A DNA stretch of 64,000 bases from Schizochytrium sp. TIO01. Lineage: Eukaryota; Sar; Bigyra; Thraustochytrida; Thraustochytriidae. This document shows, piece by piece, positions 9,188 to 19,069 of the stretch (positions are counted from its first letter, which is position 1; each line of letters starts with the position of its first letter). The notes below the pieces were generated by a model. That model was not told where the DNA came from. It did no database searches and saw only the letters and a list, made by a program, of their open reading frames with translations. The DNA is taken from assembly GCA_004764695.1 (NCBI GenBank), contig SMSO01000014.1, positions 447,148 through 511,147 on the forward strand, read 5' to 3'. The translations under genes were made by a program, and so were the position numbers.

Positions 9188-10987
9188 ATGATGGAGGCCT
9201 CGTCGCGGGAGGACGTGACGGTGTCGCTCGTGAGTCGGGGATCGTCTTCGTCAGCCTCGTCTTCGACATCGTCAGCGTCGGTACCAGCTTCGAATGGAAG
9301 TGGGCCGTCGGAGAAAAACCGAGATCAAGCAAACAGTCGAGGCAGCTATCAAGGTACCCGTAAAGACGACGAAGATGAGGATGAAGAAACTGGCAGCATC
9401 AAGAATTTTCGCCAAAACAATGATTCTATCTCGTGTGGTATACCATGTTTTCCAGTGAACAATAACTTGTACGTCACAGTTCTACTGTGCTTAATCAACA
9501 TTTTTCTCTTTGCTGACCAGAATCTTCTAGCACCAGAGCTCAGCACGATCGCATCAGACTTTGGCTTCAACGAAGTGGAGAGAGACCGATACCTAGGTGG
9601 CAATGTTGCACTAGTCTTTTTTCTTGTTGGAGGTGTTACGTCCATTGTTGTGGGATATCTAAGTGACAGCGTCAACCGCATCTATACCCTTGTGGCCATC
9701 GTCCTTATTGGTGAGACAGGGTGTCTAGTCACTTACTGGGTCACTTCATATGAGCAGCTTCTTGTCGCGCGTGCTGTGACAGGAATTAGTGTCGGCGGTA
9801 CTGTACCTCTATGCTATTCCCTATTTGGAGATTTGTGGCCTACAAGAAAGCGCGGCACTGTGGTGGCAGTGGCAGGTGTTGCAATGGGTTTTGGTGTTGG
9901 ATTTGGCCAGATCATTGCCGGTATCACTGGCCCATTGCTAGGTTGGCGCACGCCATTTTTAATCATTGCAATCCCTGCATATGTGCTTGCACTAATTCTC
10001 ATCATGACTACGCGGGACCCTCGGAGAGGCACTAAAGAAGAAGTCCTTACCCAACTGGTATCAGCCAATGACATCATTTACTCTGAGCGGATCACTTGCT
10101 CCAAGCTCAAGGTGTTGCTCTCATGCAAGACTGTGGTTCTCATCCTTCTCCAAGGCCTTCCAGGCTCGCTTCCATGGGGCGTTATGATTGTGTACTTCAA
10201 TGATTTTCTTAGTTCAGAGTATGATATTTCTGTGGAACTTTCCACAGTTATTGTGCTTCTATACGGAGTTGGTATTGTTATGGGCCAGCTCTTGGCCGGA
10301 TGGCTCACTGATCGGTGGTTTGTTCATCGTAAGAAAGCCATTACATTGGGTATGGGTAGTGCTACAATTTTAGGTGGCGTGCCGGTGCTCTTCATGCTTT
10401 ATGGCGCAGGCTGGCTGCCAGTTTGGGCATTTTTTATTCTTACAATACCAGCTGGTTTCCTCGCAGGAATTCCAGGCTCAGTTCTGCGGACTTTAATGCT
10501 TAATGTTACTGTGCCAGAGGTCCGTGGCTCCGCTTTTGCAATTTTGAACCTGGTAGACGACCTTGGACGCGGTCTTGGCCCCTTTTTTGTATCCTTCATA
10601 ATCGAAGCTATGCCAGATCGAAGGCGCGATGCCTTGGCAATCTCAGTGTCTGGTTGGCTTATATGCGGATTAATGCTAGGTGCAACCGTATTTACACTCG
10701 ATAGTGATGTGCGTTCTGTTGATAAGCGTATTCTTCATAACTACCTGAAAAGGCACCCTGGAGAGAGCACTGAGTATCTTGTTCAGGAATATCTTTTAGA
10801 GCATAATAGTACTGACCGCGAAGAGGCACTCCGAGAAATAGCATCAGCACGTGGTCATTTGCCTGACGATGAGCTCTACGAGGCCATCAGTGCTGAAGAT
10901 CGCGAAATTGAGCCATCGCGTAGGGGTCGAGGCGAGCGAGACGTTCGAGTGGACCCCGCGTCTGATGTAGAATTGACTTTAAGATAA
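9188..10987 (+). CDS. Major facilitator superfamily transporter, Spinster-like
   Basis: 599 residues, single exon, beginning ATGATGGAG. The N-terminus (about 1-90) is Ser-rich then acidic and cytosolic. Twelve hydrophobic segments follow from about residue 97 (NNLYVTVLLCLINIFLFA) to about 510, with a charged loop after the sixth (TTRDPRRGTKEEVL). MFS signatures: GYLSDSVNRIY after the second helix, RAVTGISVGG in the fourth, and LAGWLTDRWF after the eighth. The C-terminus (about 510-599) is a hydrophilic acidic tail. It is probably a proton- or sodium-coupled carrier in the plasma or endolysosomal membrane; Spinster relatives move sphingolipids or lysophospholipids, but substrate cannot be read from the sequence. 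It ends about 100 bases from the convergent twin-CX9C gene. Confidence 0.85.
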   Translation: MMEASSREDVTVSLVSRGSSSSASSSTSSASVPASNGSGPSEKNRDQANSRGSYQGTRKDDEDEDEETGSIKNFRQNNDSISCGIPCFPVNNNLYVTVLLCLINIFLFADQNLLAPELSTIASDFGFNEVERDRYLGGNVALVFFLVGGVTSIVVGYLSDSVNRIYTLVAIVLIGETGCLVTYWVTSYEQLLVARAVTGISVGGTVPLCYSLFGDLWPTRKRGTVVAVAGVAMGFGVGFGQIIAGITGPLLGWRTPFLIIAIPAYVLALILIMTTRDPRRGTKEEVLTQLVSANDIIYSERITCSKLKVLLSCKTVVLILLQGLPGSLPWGVMIVYFNDFLSSEYDISVELSTVIVLLYGVGIVMGQLLAGWLTDRWFVHRKKAITLGMGSATILGGVPVLFMLYGAGWLPVWAFFILTIPAGFLAGIPGSVLRTLMLNVTVPEVRGSAFAILNLVDDLGRGLGPFFVSFIIEAMPDRRRDALAISVSGWLICGLMLGATVFTLDSDVRSVDKRILHNYLKRHPGESTEYLVQEYLLEHNSTDREEALREIASARGHLPDDELYEAISAEDREIEPSRRGRGERDVRVDPASDVELTLR

Positions 10988-11089
10988 AGCACTACTCTAG
11001 CTTAACAAGCTTTGATAATATTCGAAGTGACCGTGAATCTCTACAAATTCGCAGTATCAAAAAAAATCAAATACCAAAGAATCCTTTTT

Positions 11090-11449
11090 TCATTTCCGTG
11101 CATGATACTTGTGCAAACAATCGCCAAGTGCGTATGATGCCCATCGACACCTTTTGGGAATCTTTTGCCTGGTTTCGCCTTGCTCATTTTCATCCGTGCA
11201 GAATTGCTCTACGATGTCAGAACATGGCTTGGGCCCTCCATAAAAAGCGAGGTATTCGCTGCCACAAAGGTGCTCCGCAAGGCATCTTTTTTCGTTGAGT
11301 TTGAGCCGAGTACAGAGATCACTTTGCTGACCATAGTTGTTTAAACAGGCCTCGCGCTTCTCAACAGCTTCTTTGCACGCGCCTTTCTCAACTTGGCGTC
11401 GCTCGTACGAGCGATAAATGCCTTTGAGCCACTCCATGGCTTCTGCCAT
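11090..11449 (-). CDS. Twin-CX9C (CHCH-type) small protein, likely mitochondrial intermembrane space
   Basis: 119 residues. Cys25-x9-Cys35 and Cys46-x9-Cys56 form a textbook twin CX9C motif, and more cysteines follow (62 and four later). Helical charged segments surround the pairs. Family knowledge: such proteins are imported by the Mia40/Erv1 relay, fold as a disulfide-linked helical hairpin, and mostly serve cytochrome c oxidase or complex I assembly or cristae structure. No N-terminal targeting sequence is seen, as expected for Mia40 clients. The C-terminal extension with extra cysteines is unlike COX17 or CMC1 and I cannot assign a named member. It lies tail to tail with the MFS gene. Confidence 0.7.
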   Translation of the reverse strand: MAEAMEWLKGIYRSYERRQVEKGACKEAVEKREACLNNYGQQSDLCTRLKLNEKRCLAEHLCGSEYLAFYGGPKPCSDIVEQFCTDENEQGETRQKIPKRCRWASYALGDCLHKYHARK

Positions 11450-12452
11450 CTTGTTTTATTCAAGTGTGTTGATCAATCCTTGTTCAGACTCCCTTTGCTC
11501 TGCGCACCGATCGTGTATCCCCCCAGAACAGGTTCTGTGCGCAGGGGCGAGGCATACAAAAGTCTCTCAAATTGGTTTTGCCTTGATTGAGCAGAAGTGA
11601 CGTCTTTAGCAAGTGGATGTCTGCCAGTGGCAGATTTCCAGGAATAAAAAGAAAAGGCCAAAATGTTTTGATTATTCTACAGATTCTCTCTCTATCAAAA
11701 TTTGGTCAGGAAGCCATCATCAAGTCACTTGACCAATCATGAAAAGACATCAGTTCGGCTGTAAGATGAGCCAGTGAACTTACTTCAAGTCATTTTGGAT
11801 GTGGGGAGGCCAAGAAGAACAAAACCATCGTCATCGCGGTAGAACAGATAATGAAATTAGACGAATAAATTTGTACAAGTTATATCTTCAAATCCACAGG
11901 CAGATTAGTACAAAGAAAGGCTTGTTCGACATGCAGTCTTCATTCGTTTGCTTCCTGTTTAGAAGATGAGTAGGACTCTAAGCTCACTAATCCCAGAAGA
12001 AGTACGTTTATTTTATATATTTTTTTATTTATTTTTAAAGAAAGCAAAACTAGCATACCAAAATGAGACTTATCGAAATGAGACTTTAAGTGCTCAAAAC
12101 GAAATACAGAGGGCATGAGCACAATGCGACAAAAGAGAAATTATGAGTAAGTAACTTTATATCCACACTCACTTCCTTCGAGCAATGAAAAAGGGGAAAT
12201 GACGAATAAACAGAATGCGTGTTTGCTCAATTCGAGAGTAATAGCGGAGAGTCTATCATCATGACATTATTGACATCAGAACCATCACTATTGCTCATGT
12301 AAAGACAGAAAATGTAGTTGGCACAACTTGTTTAAGTTGCTGCCATCGATAGTGATGCATATTTATAAGGAAAAAGGTCACGATGGTTTGGTGATATGGT
12401 GTGATGTTGTCGTTGCATATTTAAGTAAATCAGTATTATCCTGGAAAGGATA
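11450..12452. other. Intergenic, 1.0 kb
   Basis: No convincing gene, RNA gene or repeat. An AT-rich patch at about 12008-12045 contains short runs of TTTA. The stretch separates the 5' end of the twin-CX9C gene from the 3' end of the NDR-type kinase gene. Confidence 0.5.
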
Positions 12453-14105
12453 TCATGATGAAGATGTAGGTGCTGCAGAGGGTGCCCGTGGTGCGCCTGC
12501 TGGGGCAATTTCAATGGTAGATCCATTGGACGCCGCTGTGACCACAGTGGCCTCGTTGTTTACAACTGAAGAAACAAGTTCGTGAGTCTGTTTCATTTTA
12601 GGCTTGGTATAGGTATAGCCAAGGAACTTGCTATCCCGGCGTGTTTGGCCTAGTCGGCTGCCCCGACCAATTCGTCCTTCATGTGCGCCAGGTAAGGGTT
12701 CATCAGGAAAGTTGTCAAAGAGACATGTGATCTCCTGAATAAGACAATCAAATTCTGGTGACTGGTGGTCGAGACGCTGCAGCTTGCCAAAAATTGTGTC
12801 AACATCGGTAGAGAATCTTGGGACATGAGGAGCTTGGAACTTGCGGATGTTAGCGAAGTCAACCGGAGCGAGCCAGGGGTGGCTCTTGATTTCTGCTGCG
12901 CCGTTCATACCGAGGCGATGTTCAGGATCACAGATAAGCTTTTTTACAAAATCCACGCATTCCAAACTCAAGCGCTGGAGGCTTTCCCGAGGAAACACTA
13001 ATGACTTGCGCCAGTGAATAATTTTACGGCAAGTGTCCATAGGAGTATCTGCATAAAAGGGTGGATAACCACACAGGCATTCAAATAGAATAACACCCAG
13101 ACTCCACCAATCGCAGCCCATGCCATAACCAGACTGAGAGAGAACTTCAGGCGCGATGTAATCTGGAGTACCTACTGTAGAGTATGCAAGTTTACGATCA
13201 CGACGATAGTTCATTGCACGCTGTGCAGCAGCTGCATCAGCGGGCGCACTCGCGTTCAAGGTCGCGGTTTGAGATGCCCGTGCTGTAGTTCCACGTCCAG
13301 ACCCAGGTCGTCCATTGTTCATCGAGCGTTGCATGCCTGGAAGCGGCTCCGATTCAACTTTTTTGCACAGACCTAGATCAGTAAGTTTAAGATGACCGCG
13401 CCAGTCCAGCAAGAGGTTGTCGGGTTTCAAGTCGCGATGAATATAACCTAAAGAATGCACAGCCTCAATAGCCAACACGGCCTCAGCGGCATAGAACCGA
13501 GTCGCCTCCTCTGAGAGAATGTCTTCCTTCATAAGCAATGCCATAAGATCACCACCAGGAAGAAATTCCATAACTAAATAGAGATTATGCTCGTCTTGAA
13601 AAGAATAGTGAAGCTCCACGAGCCACTGGGCCGAGTCGCTAGGTCCAGCGTGGGCAAGAATATTCCTTTCCGCCCGCACGTGAGAGACTTGGTTCTTGAG
13701 AACCATGGCCTGTTTAATCATGGTTTTCATAGCATATACCTCGCCTGTGTCCCGCTTCTTTACAAGACGCACCTGTCCGAATGCACCCTTACCGATAATA
13801 CGGAGTGGTACAAAGTCATCTGTAGTCATGCGCTTCCGCATAGACCTTGCTTTTTTCATCTCTTCACGCATTAGCTTATCACGGAGCTCACGTTTCTTGT
13901 CCTCATCAAGTCCCAAGCGAGCCATTTCACGTTCCAGAACCTCCATGCGCAGTCTACGCTCGGCGCGGTCACGTTCAATCTCGCGATACCTTTGCTCGAG
14001 GAACTCTTTGGTAGCAGCCGCTCGCTCCGTAGCCGCAGCCGTCACAGTCGGGCCAGCCTTTTTCACATTGGCTGCACTTGAGCGACTCGATGTGTATGCC
14101 ATCAT
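12453..14105 (-). CDS. NDR/LATS-family AGC protein kinase
   Basis: 550 residues in one exon. A basic helical N-terminal region (about 30-95, [20 protein letters not shown]) matches the MOB-binding regulatory region of NDR kinases. The kinase domain follows: GKGAFG (105-110), Lys127 in [12 protein letters not shown] (222-230), then an insert of about 60 residues leading to [15 protein letters not shown], with Ser309 as the activation-loop phosphosite. The hydrophobic motif FLGYTY holds Thr498, equivalent to the Hippo/MST-site threonine. Family role: Hippo-like signalling controlling cell division, morphology and polarity with MOB cofactors. Oddity: the Mg-binding DFG is DLG (243-245). The insert between subdomains VII and VIII is the NDR hallmark auto-inhibitory segment, but here it is Ser/Gly/Ala-rich rather than basic. 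An Ala/Pro/Ser-rich tail closes the protein. Identity is confident; choice between NDR and LATS favours NDR. Confidence 0.92.
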   Translation of the reverse strand: MMAYTSSRSSAANVKKAGPTVTAAATERAAATKEFLEQRYREIERDRAERRLRMEVLEREMARLGLDEDKKRELRDKLMREEMKKARSMRKRMTTDDFVPLRIIGKGAFGQVRLVKKRDTGEVYAMKTMIKQAMVLKNQVSHVRAERNILAHAGPSDSAQWLVELHYSFQDEHNLYLVMEFLPGGDLMALLMKEDILSEEATRFYAAEAVLAIEAVHSLGYIHRDLKPDNLLLDWRGHLKLTDLGLCKKVESEPLPGMQRSMNNGRPGSGRGTTARASQTATLNASAPADAAAAQRAMNYRRDRKLAYSTVGTPDYIAPEVLSQSGYGMGCDWWSLGVILFECLCGYPPFYADTPMDTCRKIIHWRKSLVFPRESLQRLSLECVDFVKKLICDPEHRLGMNGAAEIKSHPWLAPVDFANIRKFQAPHVPRFSTDVDTIFGKLQRLDHQSPEFDCLIQEITCLFDNFPDEPLPGAHEGRIGRGSRLGQTRRDSKFLGYTYTKPKMKQTHELVSSVVNNEATVVTAASNGSTIEIAPAGAPRAPSAAPTSSS

Positions 14106-14690
14106 CGTGCTCAGAATGATTAATTAACCACGATTCCTTTGTTGTACGCCGCACTTCAATCACAGCAGATTTGATCCCACGTTCACAAAAAAAAGCAACG
14201 CCAGAAAGGTAGACCTTGAATTCTGCAGTGTGATCACCTAGAACCAGGGGAGAGAAAGTCGAGTGCAAGATCGATACGAAAGATGCACAACGAGGATTGA
14301 CGAATTAGTCTAGCGCAATGTAATGTAAAATCCGCGGAGCTCCGGTCAGCAAGTGAATATATGTACGTATACACCTCTCACCACAGCGGCTGAGAGCTGA
14401 CAAGGTATAGCTAGCTATTCGTGATTCTATATGACGATACCCCCAAAGCAGCAGCAAAGCCTAGGGAGGTCTAGAGCGTCTTTGCAGAGCGATTTTGCAG
14501 TGAAACCAATGCAAAGGAGGTTAACCCGGGCCAGGTTGGTCTGCCTGGTAACAACAAGCTTTGGCAGATCGCCACGCAGAACCTTCCTGCTTTCACGGTC
14601 CTTTCCCAGAACGGAGGATTTGCCTGCAAGAGATGTCCACTCCAGCCTTGAAACGCAGCGGCCGAGCTTGCGTCGCTGTGGTGCTAAGGC

Positions 14691-14709
14691 GGGCGGGCGG
14701 GCGGGGGGG
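14691..14709 (+). repeat. G-run tract with four closely spaced G3+ runs
   Basis: Four runs of at least three G separated by single C bases on the plus strand, ending in a seven-G run. It fits the simple G-quadruplex pattern. It lies about 600 bases upstream of the start of the minus-strand kinase gene and just before the CTT microsatellite. Confidence 0.7.
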
Positions 14710-14737
14710 CGTGAAGGCGGGCGTCTTCGCTTTGCTC

Positions 14738-14764
14738 TCTTCTTCTTCTTCTTCTTCTTCTTCT
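14738..14764 (+). repeat. (CTT)n microsatellite
   Basis: About nine consecutive TCT/CTT units, continuing imperfectly into TTCTGCTTCT. No coding role is evident. Confidence 0.85.
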
Positions 14765-15209
14765 GCTTCTCTCTATTTTTATTATTTATTTATTTTATAA
14801 CTTGAATGTACTATTTTATTCTCAATTTACTTTTACTTTAATCTATGGTATAGGACCTATTTCTTTATTCTATTCCTTTAAAATATATATTTTCAAGTTG
14901 TAAAATCAGAATATTGAAGTACCTATCACCTTTTGTAAGTGTAGGAGTGCCTAAGTACTCTCAAGGGTGGGTATGGAGGCAGTAAGAGTAGTACAAATAG
15001 AAGTCATTCAACAAAAAGGTTTCCACTCTGATGACGTGAAGAACATTTCCTCGCTATACCGTGTCCCTTACTTCTCACCTCGCTGTCGATACTCACACAA
15101 CTCAGACTCCATGAGTATAGCAATGCAAAGGCAGGCCCAGTTCAAGGTACCCACGGAGCAGTTTTCCCCAAGGCAAATAAACTTTGGTTTTTCTAGTTTA
15201 GGCCGCCCG

Positions 15210-15234
15210 AAAGAAGAAGAAGAAGAAGAAGAAG
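15210..15234 (+). repeat. (GAA)n microsatellite
   Basis: About eight AAG/GAA units on the plus strand, the complement of the CTT repeat 450 bases upstream. The pair could form an imperfect inverted repeat. Confidence 0.85.
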
Positions 15235-16030
15235 TAAAAACTATTGTTCTCTCTTCTTTTTTCTTCAAAATAAATATAAATCAAAATTGAATTTGCCTAT
15301 CTGTCCTTTTAACTTAATTGAAACAGAACTCAGAAACCTTGAAGTCCTCTGCCAACCCAAATGCGTCATTGCAGGTGAGTGATCTTGACCTTGAGGCAGG
15401 CTCTTGGAGACAAATAAATATAGGCCATACGGTTTACTCAGCCCTCTTTAATAGCGACGGCGCTCTATTTTGACTCTGTCCTCACTCCATCTTCGAGGTG
15501 GCTAGTCTGCCTTTATTCACCCCTCCTTTGCCCTCGTGTGGAGCACCCCAGAATCGTTCCTAATAGTTTTTTCTCTAGCACTTCTAGCGGCCCATGTTTT
15601 GCTTGTATCTGTTTATTCACTGTAATGTATGCAAATTCAATTTTCTAAAACAATTTTTTTGCAGCTATAAACTAAACAAAGGACAGTCATTCGAGCACTC
15701 ACTCACCCAGCAGGAAACTCCATCCAGCGTGTCGAAACCAGGCTGACTCTGCAGGGCTTGAGAAACGGGCCTCTGCAAAGACCCACAACTGGCACCTTCG
15801 ACCTCAAATAGAGCTCCTTCGATTCAATTGAGCTTTTCTCGCGAAGGAACTTGAGCTTTGCAGGAACGATTGCCTGTCTCTAACTTTTTACGATGACCTC
15901 TCATCATTTTATCTATCAATCGATCTATTTCGCCCACTAGCTAATACTAGTCTATGTATGTGTACCTCGATTCTTTTCTCTACTAGTAGAAAATAGCGAC
16001 GTATGATAAAAACTCCGCCTCCTCTTTGTT

Positions 16031-16100
16031 CATTTATTCATTCATTCATTCATTCATTTATTTATTTACTTATTTGCTTATTTATTTATTTATTTGCTTA
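16031..16100 (+). repeat. (ATTC)n/(ATTT)n tetranucleotide repeat
   Basis: A run of ATTC units grading into ATTT, with occasional ACTT and GCTT interruptions, over about 70 bases. Confidence 0.85.
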
Positions 16101-16577
16101 TTTTCAGTTTTAAACAAATCAAAACTAAACCAAACTAACAAAGCTTGAGAAAAGCAAGATGATGTGCACTTGAGAAACACTCGGAATGCGGAAGTCTTCC
16201 TTCCTCTTCTCGAGGCCCCCATCTTCATCAAACCTTGGGAGCTGCGACGCAATAAGCTCCTCCCTCCTGGGCCCAAGATTGGTCAAAGCCGAGAAGAGAT
16301 GCCACCCCGCCTTCCGTCTGTCGGCCTGGCTACTTTTGAGCAGCCCTTACGCACATTGATTGATGCTCCCTCGTTTGTCAATTCTGCCCAAAATAACAAT
16401 AGCCAGGCCAGTGCTACCCCTCCATAGCTGACTCCTACCCATCTGGCAGAATGGAATCGAATCAGTAAGTACCTACCTAGTCGGTACTAGTAAGTAAAGG
16501 TGAGTAAGTGTCGCAGAGGCACTCACTTCCCAGTACTCGTAATTGAACGAAGTGAATCCTCGCGTTGAAACTTGAAC

Positions 16578-16631
16578 ACACAAACAACAAACAAACAAGC
16601 AAACAAACAAACAAACAAACAAACAAACAAA
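16578..16631 (+). repeat. (CAAA)n tetranucleotide repeat
   Basis: About twelve CAAA units with small interruptions near the start, followed by a short ACACAT-type run. Confidence 0.85.
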
Positions 16632-17026
16632 TACACATACACATACATGCACATCCTTCAAGTTATACACCGATCGAAGCATTTGGCGGCGATAAATCAA
16701 TTAATCGTGAGCTTTGAAAGTGATTGGAGATGGAAAGTGATCGAACTGGTGATGAAAAGATGGGGAATTTGGTTTTTTGAGGACTTCTTCCACATAGTTC
16801 CCATCCCAAAAGTCGGCCAACCAGCCCCGCTTGCGCTGCTCTTAAAGCCGTGCCCCATGCGAGACTTCGCTGCGTATTCTGCAGAGACCTCTGTTATATT
16901 TCGCAGCACCACCATCGCAGCAGGATGGCCGGCCTTCGCTGTGGTCAACTCCTTCACAGCAACCTATTACATCATAACGAAATACGACGATTTTTCTATT
17001 GTTTTATAAAAGAATACTACCCTAGT

Positions 17027-17053
17027 GGTAGGTAGATATCATATATACCTACC
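17027..17053. repeat. Inverted repeat GGTAGGTA / TACCTACC
   Basis: Perfect 8-base arms at 17027-17034 and 17046-17053 around an 11-base AT-rich loop. The same TAGGTAGG/CCTACCTA core recurs at several other intergenic places in the window. Confidence 0.7.
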
Positions 17054-19069
17054 TACCTATCTGCATAGTACTGAATAGCTAAGTTAAATATCGCATTGTT
17101 CTTTTCTTTTAAATAAAAGAATATTAATATTTATCTATTCAAACTCTTTAATTAAAATAATGAAAAACATAGAAATGAGATGTACAATTACCTAACTAAT
17201 AATAGGACCGAATGGACGTGTTTGTTCTTTTCTAAAGCTTTTTGTTTCGATGATCGATCTTTCAAAGATGAATTTAGTACCGTACGAAACTCAATTAAGC
17301 ACTGTGCACAGCGTGTCTTATCTAGACTAGAGTCGGTTTACTTTGATTTCTACATTGCTTGGTTTCCTGTGATACTATCGATTACTACCAAATCGCAAAC
17401 CAGAAGACACTCCCTTCAATTAGTGAGTGGAAAGAAAATATATACAGTATCTCTTCTTTTGAGCTCACCGTCTCTCGTACGCTCTCTTCGAGCGTGGCGT
17501 GGGAGATCTTGAGATCTGCATAGGCCCAACCCACTTGGTCTTGCAGCGAGCCCATCCTATATGGTCTCCTTTCCACCGACCAGTCGAAAGTACTGCTTGC
17601 TCCGCGCTGGTGTGATTTCCCTTTTAAATAGGTGCGTCTCCTTTTTTCAATCAATTAATCGCTGATTACTTGAAGGGTACAACTAGGTAGGTACGCAGTG
17701 AAAACTTTGCAGTGGTATATTACTTAGTCTGGCCTCAAACTGCTCAGATTGGTCAATATGGCAGCAACGCCAAGTTGCCGTAAAGCTAAAGAATACGTGA
17801 GTAAGGACAAGGATTGATAGAACATTTGTATTCACTTCAACTGTGAGGTACATTAAATATAATCATTTAACAAATTATGCAGTTTTTTATTGTTGTTTTT
17901 TAGTGTTTTTTTAGATTGACTTTGAAAAGGTAGAGTAGATCTAGTCTGAAGAAAAGCTAGAACGAAGCTGCAAAATATGACCGTAAACCCGCCTAATGCC
18001 TCAGCCAGTTTCCTCTCAACGGAGGACTTCGTGACATTCAACAATGAGCCCGACATGTTGTTTCAAAGAAGTGTAAACCCTTCAGTATTAGGAAAAGTCT
18101 TAGCATATTATCTCCTCTATCTTTCCCACGATCGTCTATGACAGCTTAGCAAGATTCTGCCAACAGCATCTGGCGTTCTTGGAATTTCAAAAGTTCAATC
18201 TCAATACATATTACTTGAAGAGTACCTGAATTTCATGACACCATTAATTGAGTATTGGAGGTATGAAACGCGAGACCTTGTTAATAATGATGATGAGATG
18301 GAACGACCCTCTCAGTTTTTGTGTTGAAATATAAATTTCCACATTAAATACTGAGAGTCCCACTTGTACTATGGACCCGCTAGCCTTGGCTAACAAATAT
18401 GTTTATGAACTCGCTAGGAAGGACAACTTGAAAACTTGCCTTTGGCTAAATTTGGATGTGAAGTAATCTTGAGCATAGTTTCGCTTGTCAAATCAAAACA
18501 GATTAATTATCCGTCTGACCAAACCATGGATGCTTCCACAACGAGTCGGGACTCATATACAATGTAATACATAGCATAGCCATTAAGCTCGTGCTGCCTT
18601 TTTATTTTGCATTTTGCTTTCTTCGCTTCGAAATTATATTCTAAGTAGGAGGTATTTTGTAAGACCTCATCTTCATAATAAATAAATCAATCCGAAAAGA
18701 GTCTGAGCAAGCGCTTGACAGCTGGGGCAATGAACAAATCAATATTATTCAAATTCAAACTAGCCTAAATAATAAATACAAAAATAAATCAGCAATATGG
18801 GCTATTCATCATGCTTCGTCGAAAGAAAAAACTACCTAGTTTGGCGATTGTGTCCTGTAGAAGCCAAGACTTGCAACCAGCACAATAAAACTTTCACGAA
18901 AGATGTAGAAAACAATACAACTTTGCAGCAGGAGAAATTTATTAACAACAACAACAAAAAAAAACAGAAGAGAACCAAAAAAAAAGCAAATTCATGAGTA
19001 CAATATTGGAGTAAGAGTAGTAGTGGCACATAGATAAGGACAGAAACATCGTGAAGGCATTTAAGGCGT

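Larger units (their letters stand above)
14106..19069. other. Gene-poor, repeat-rich intergenic stretch of 5 kb
   Basis: The longest stretch without a supported gene. It holds a GGGC-repeat tract, CTT and GAA trinucleotide repeats, ATTC/ATTT and CAAA tetranucleotide repeats, and a TACCTACC inverted repeat, each listed separately. Short frames at 16164-16427 (plus) and 17853-18056 (minus) look faintly protein-like but have no recognisable family and no support. No tRNA, transposase or reverse transcriptase is visible. Its 3' part (18.6-19.0 kb) is A-rich. Confidence 0.5.

Noticed and set aside
16164-16427. Plus-strand frame of 87 codons with FLPLLEAPIFIKPWELRR
   Set aside because: No family match, lies among microsatellites, and neighbouring sequence does not extend it.
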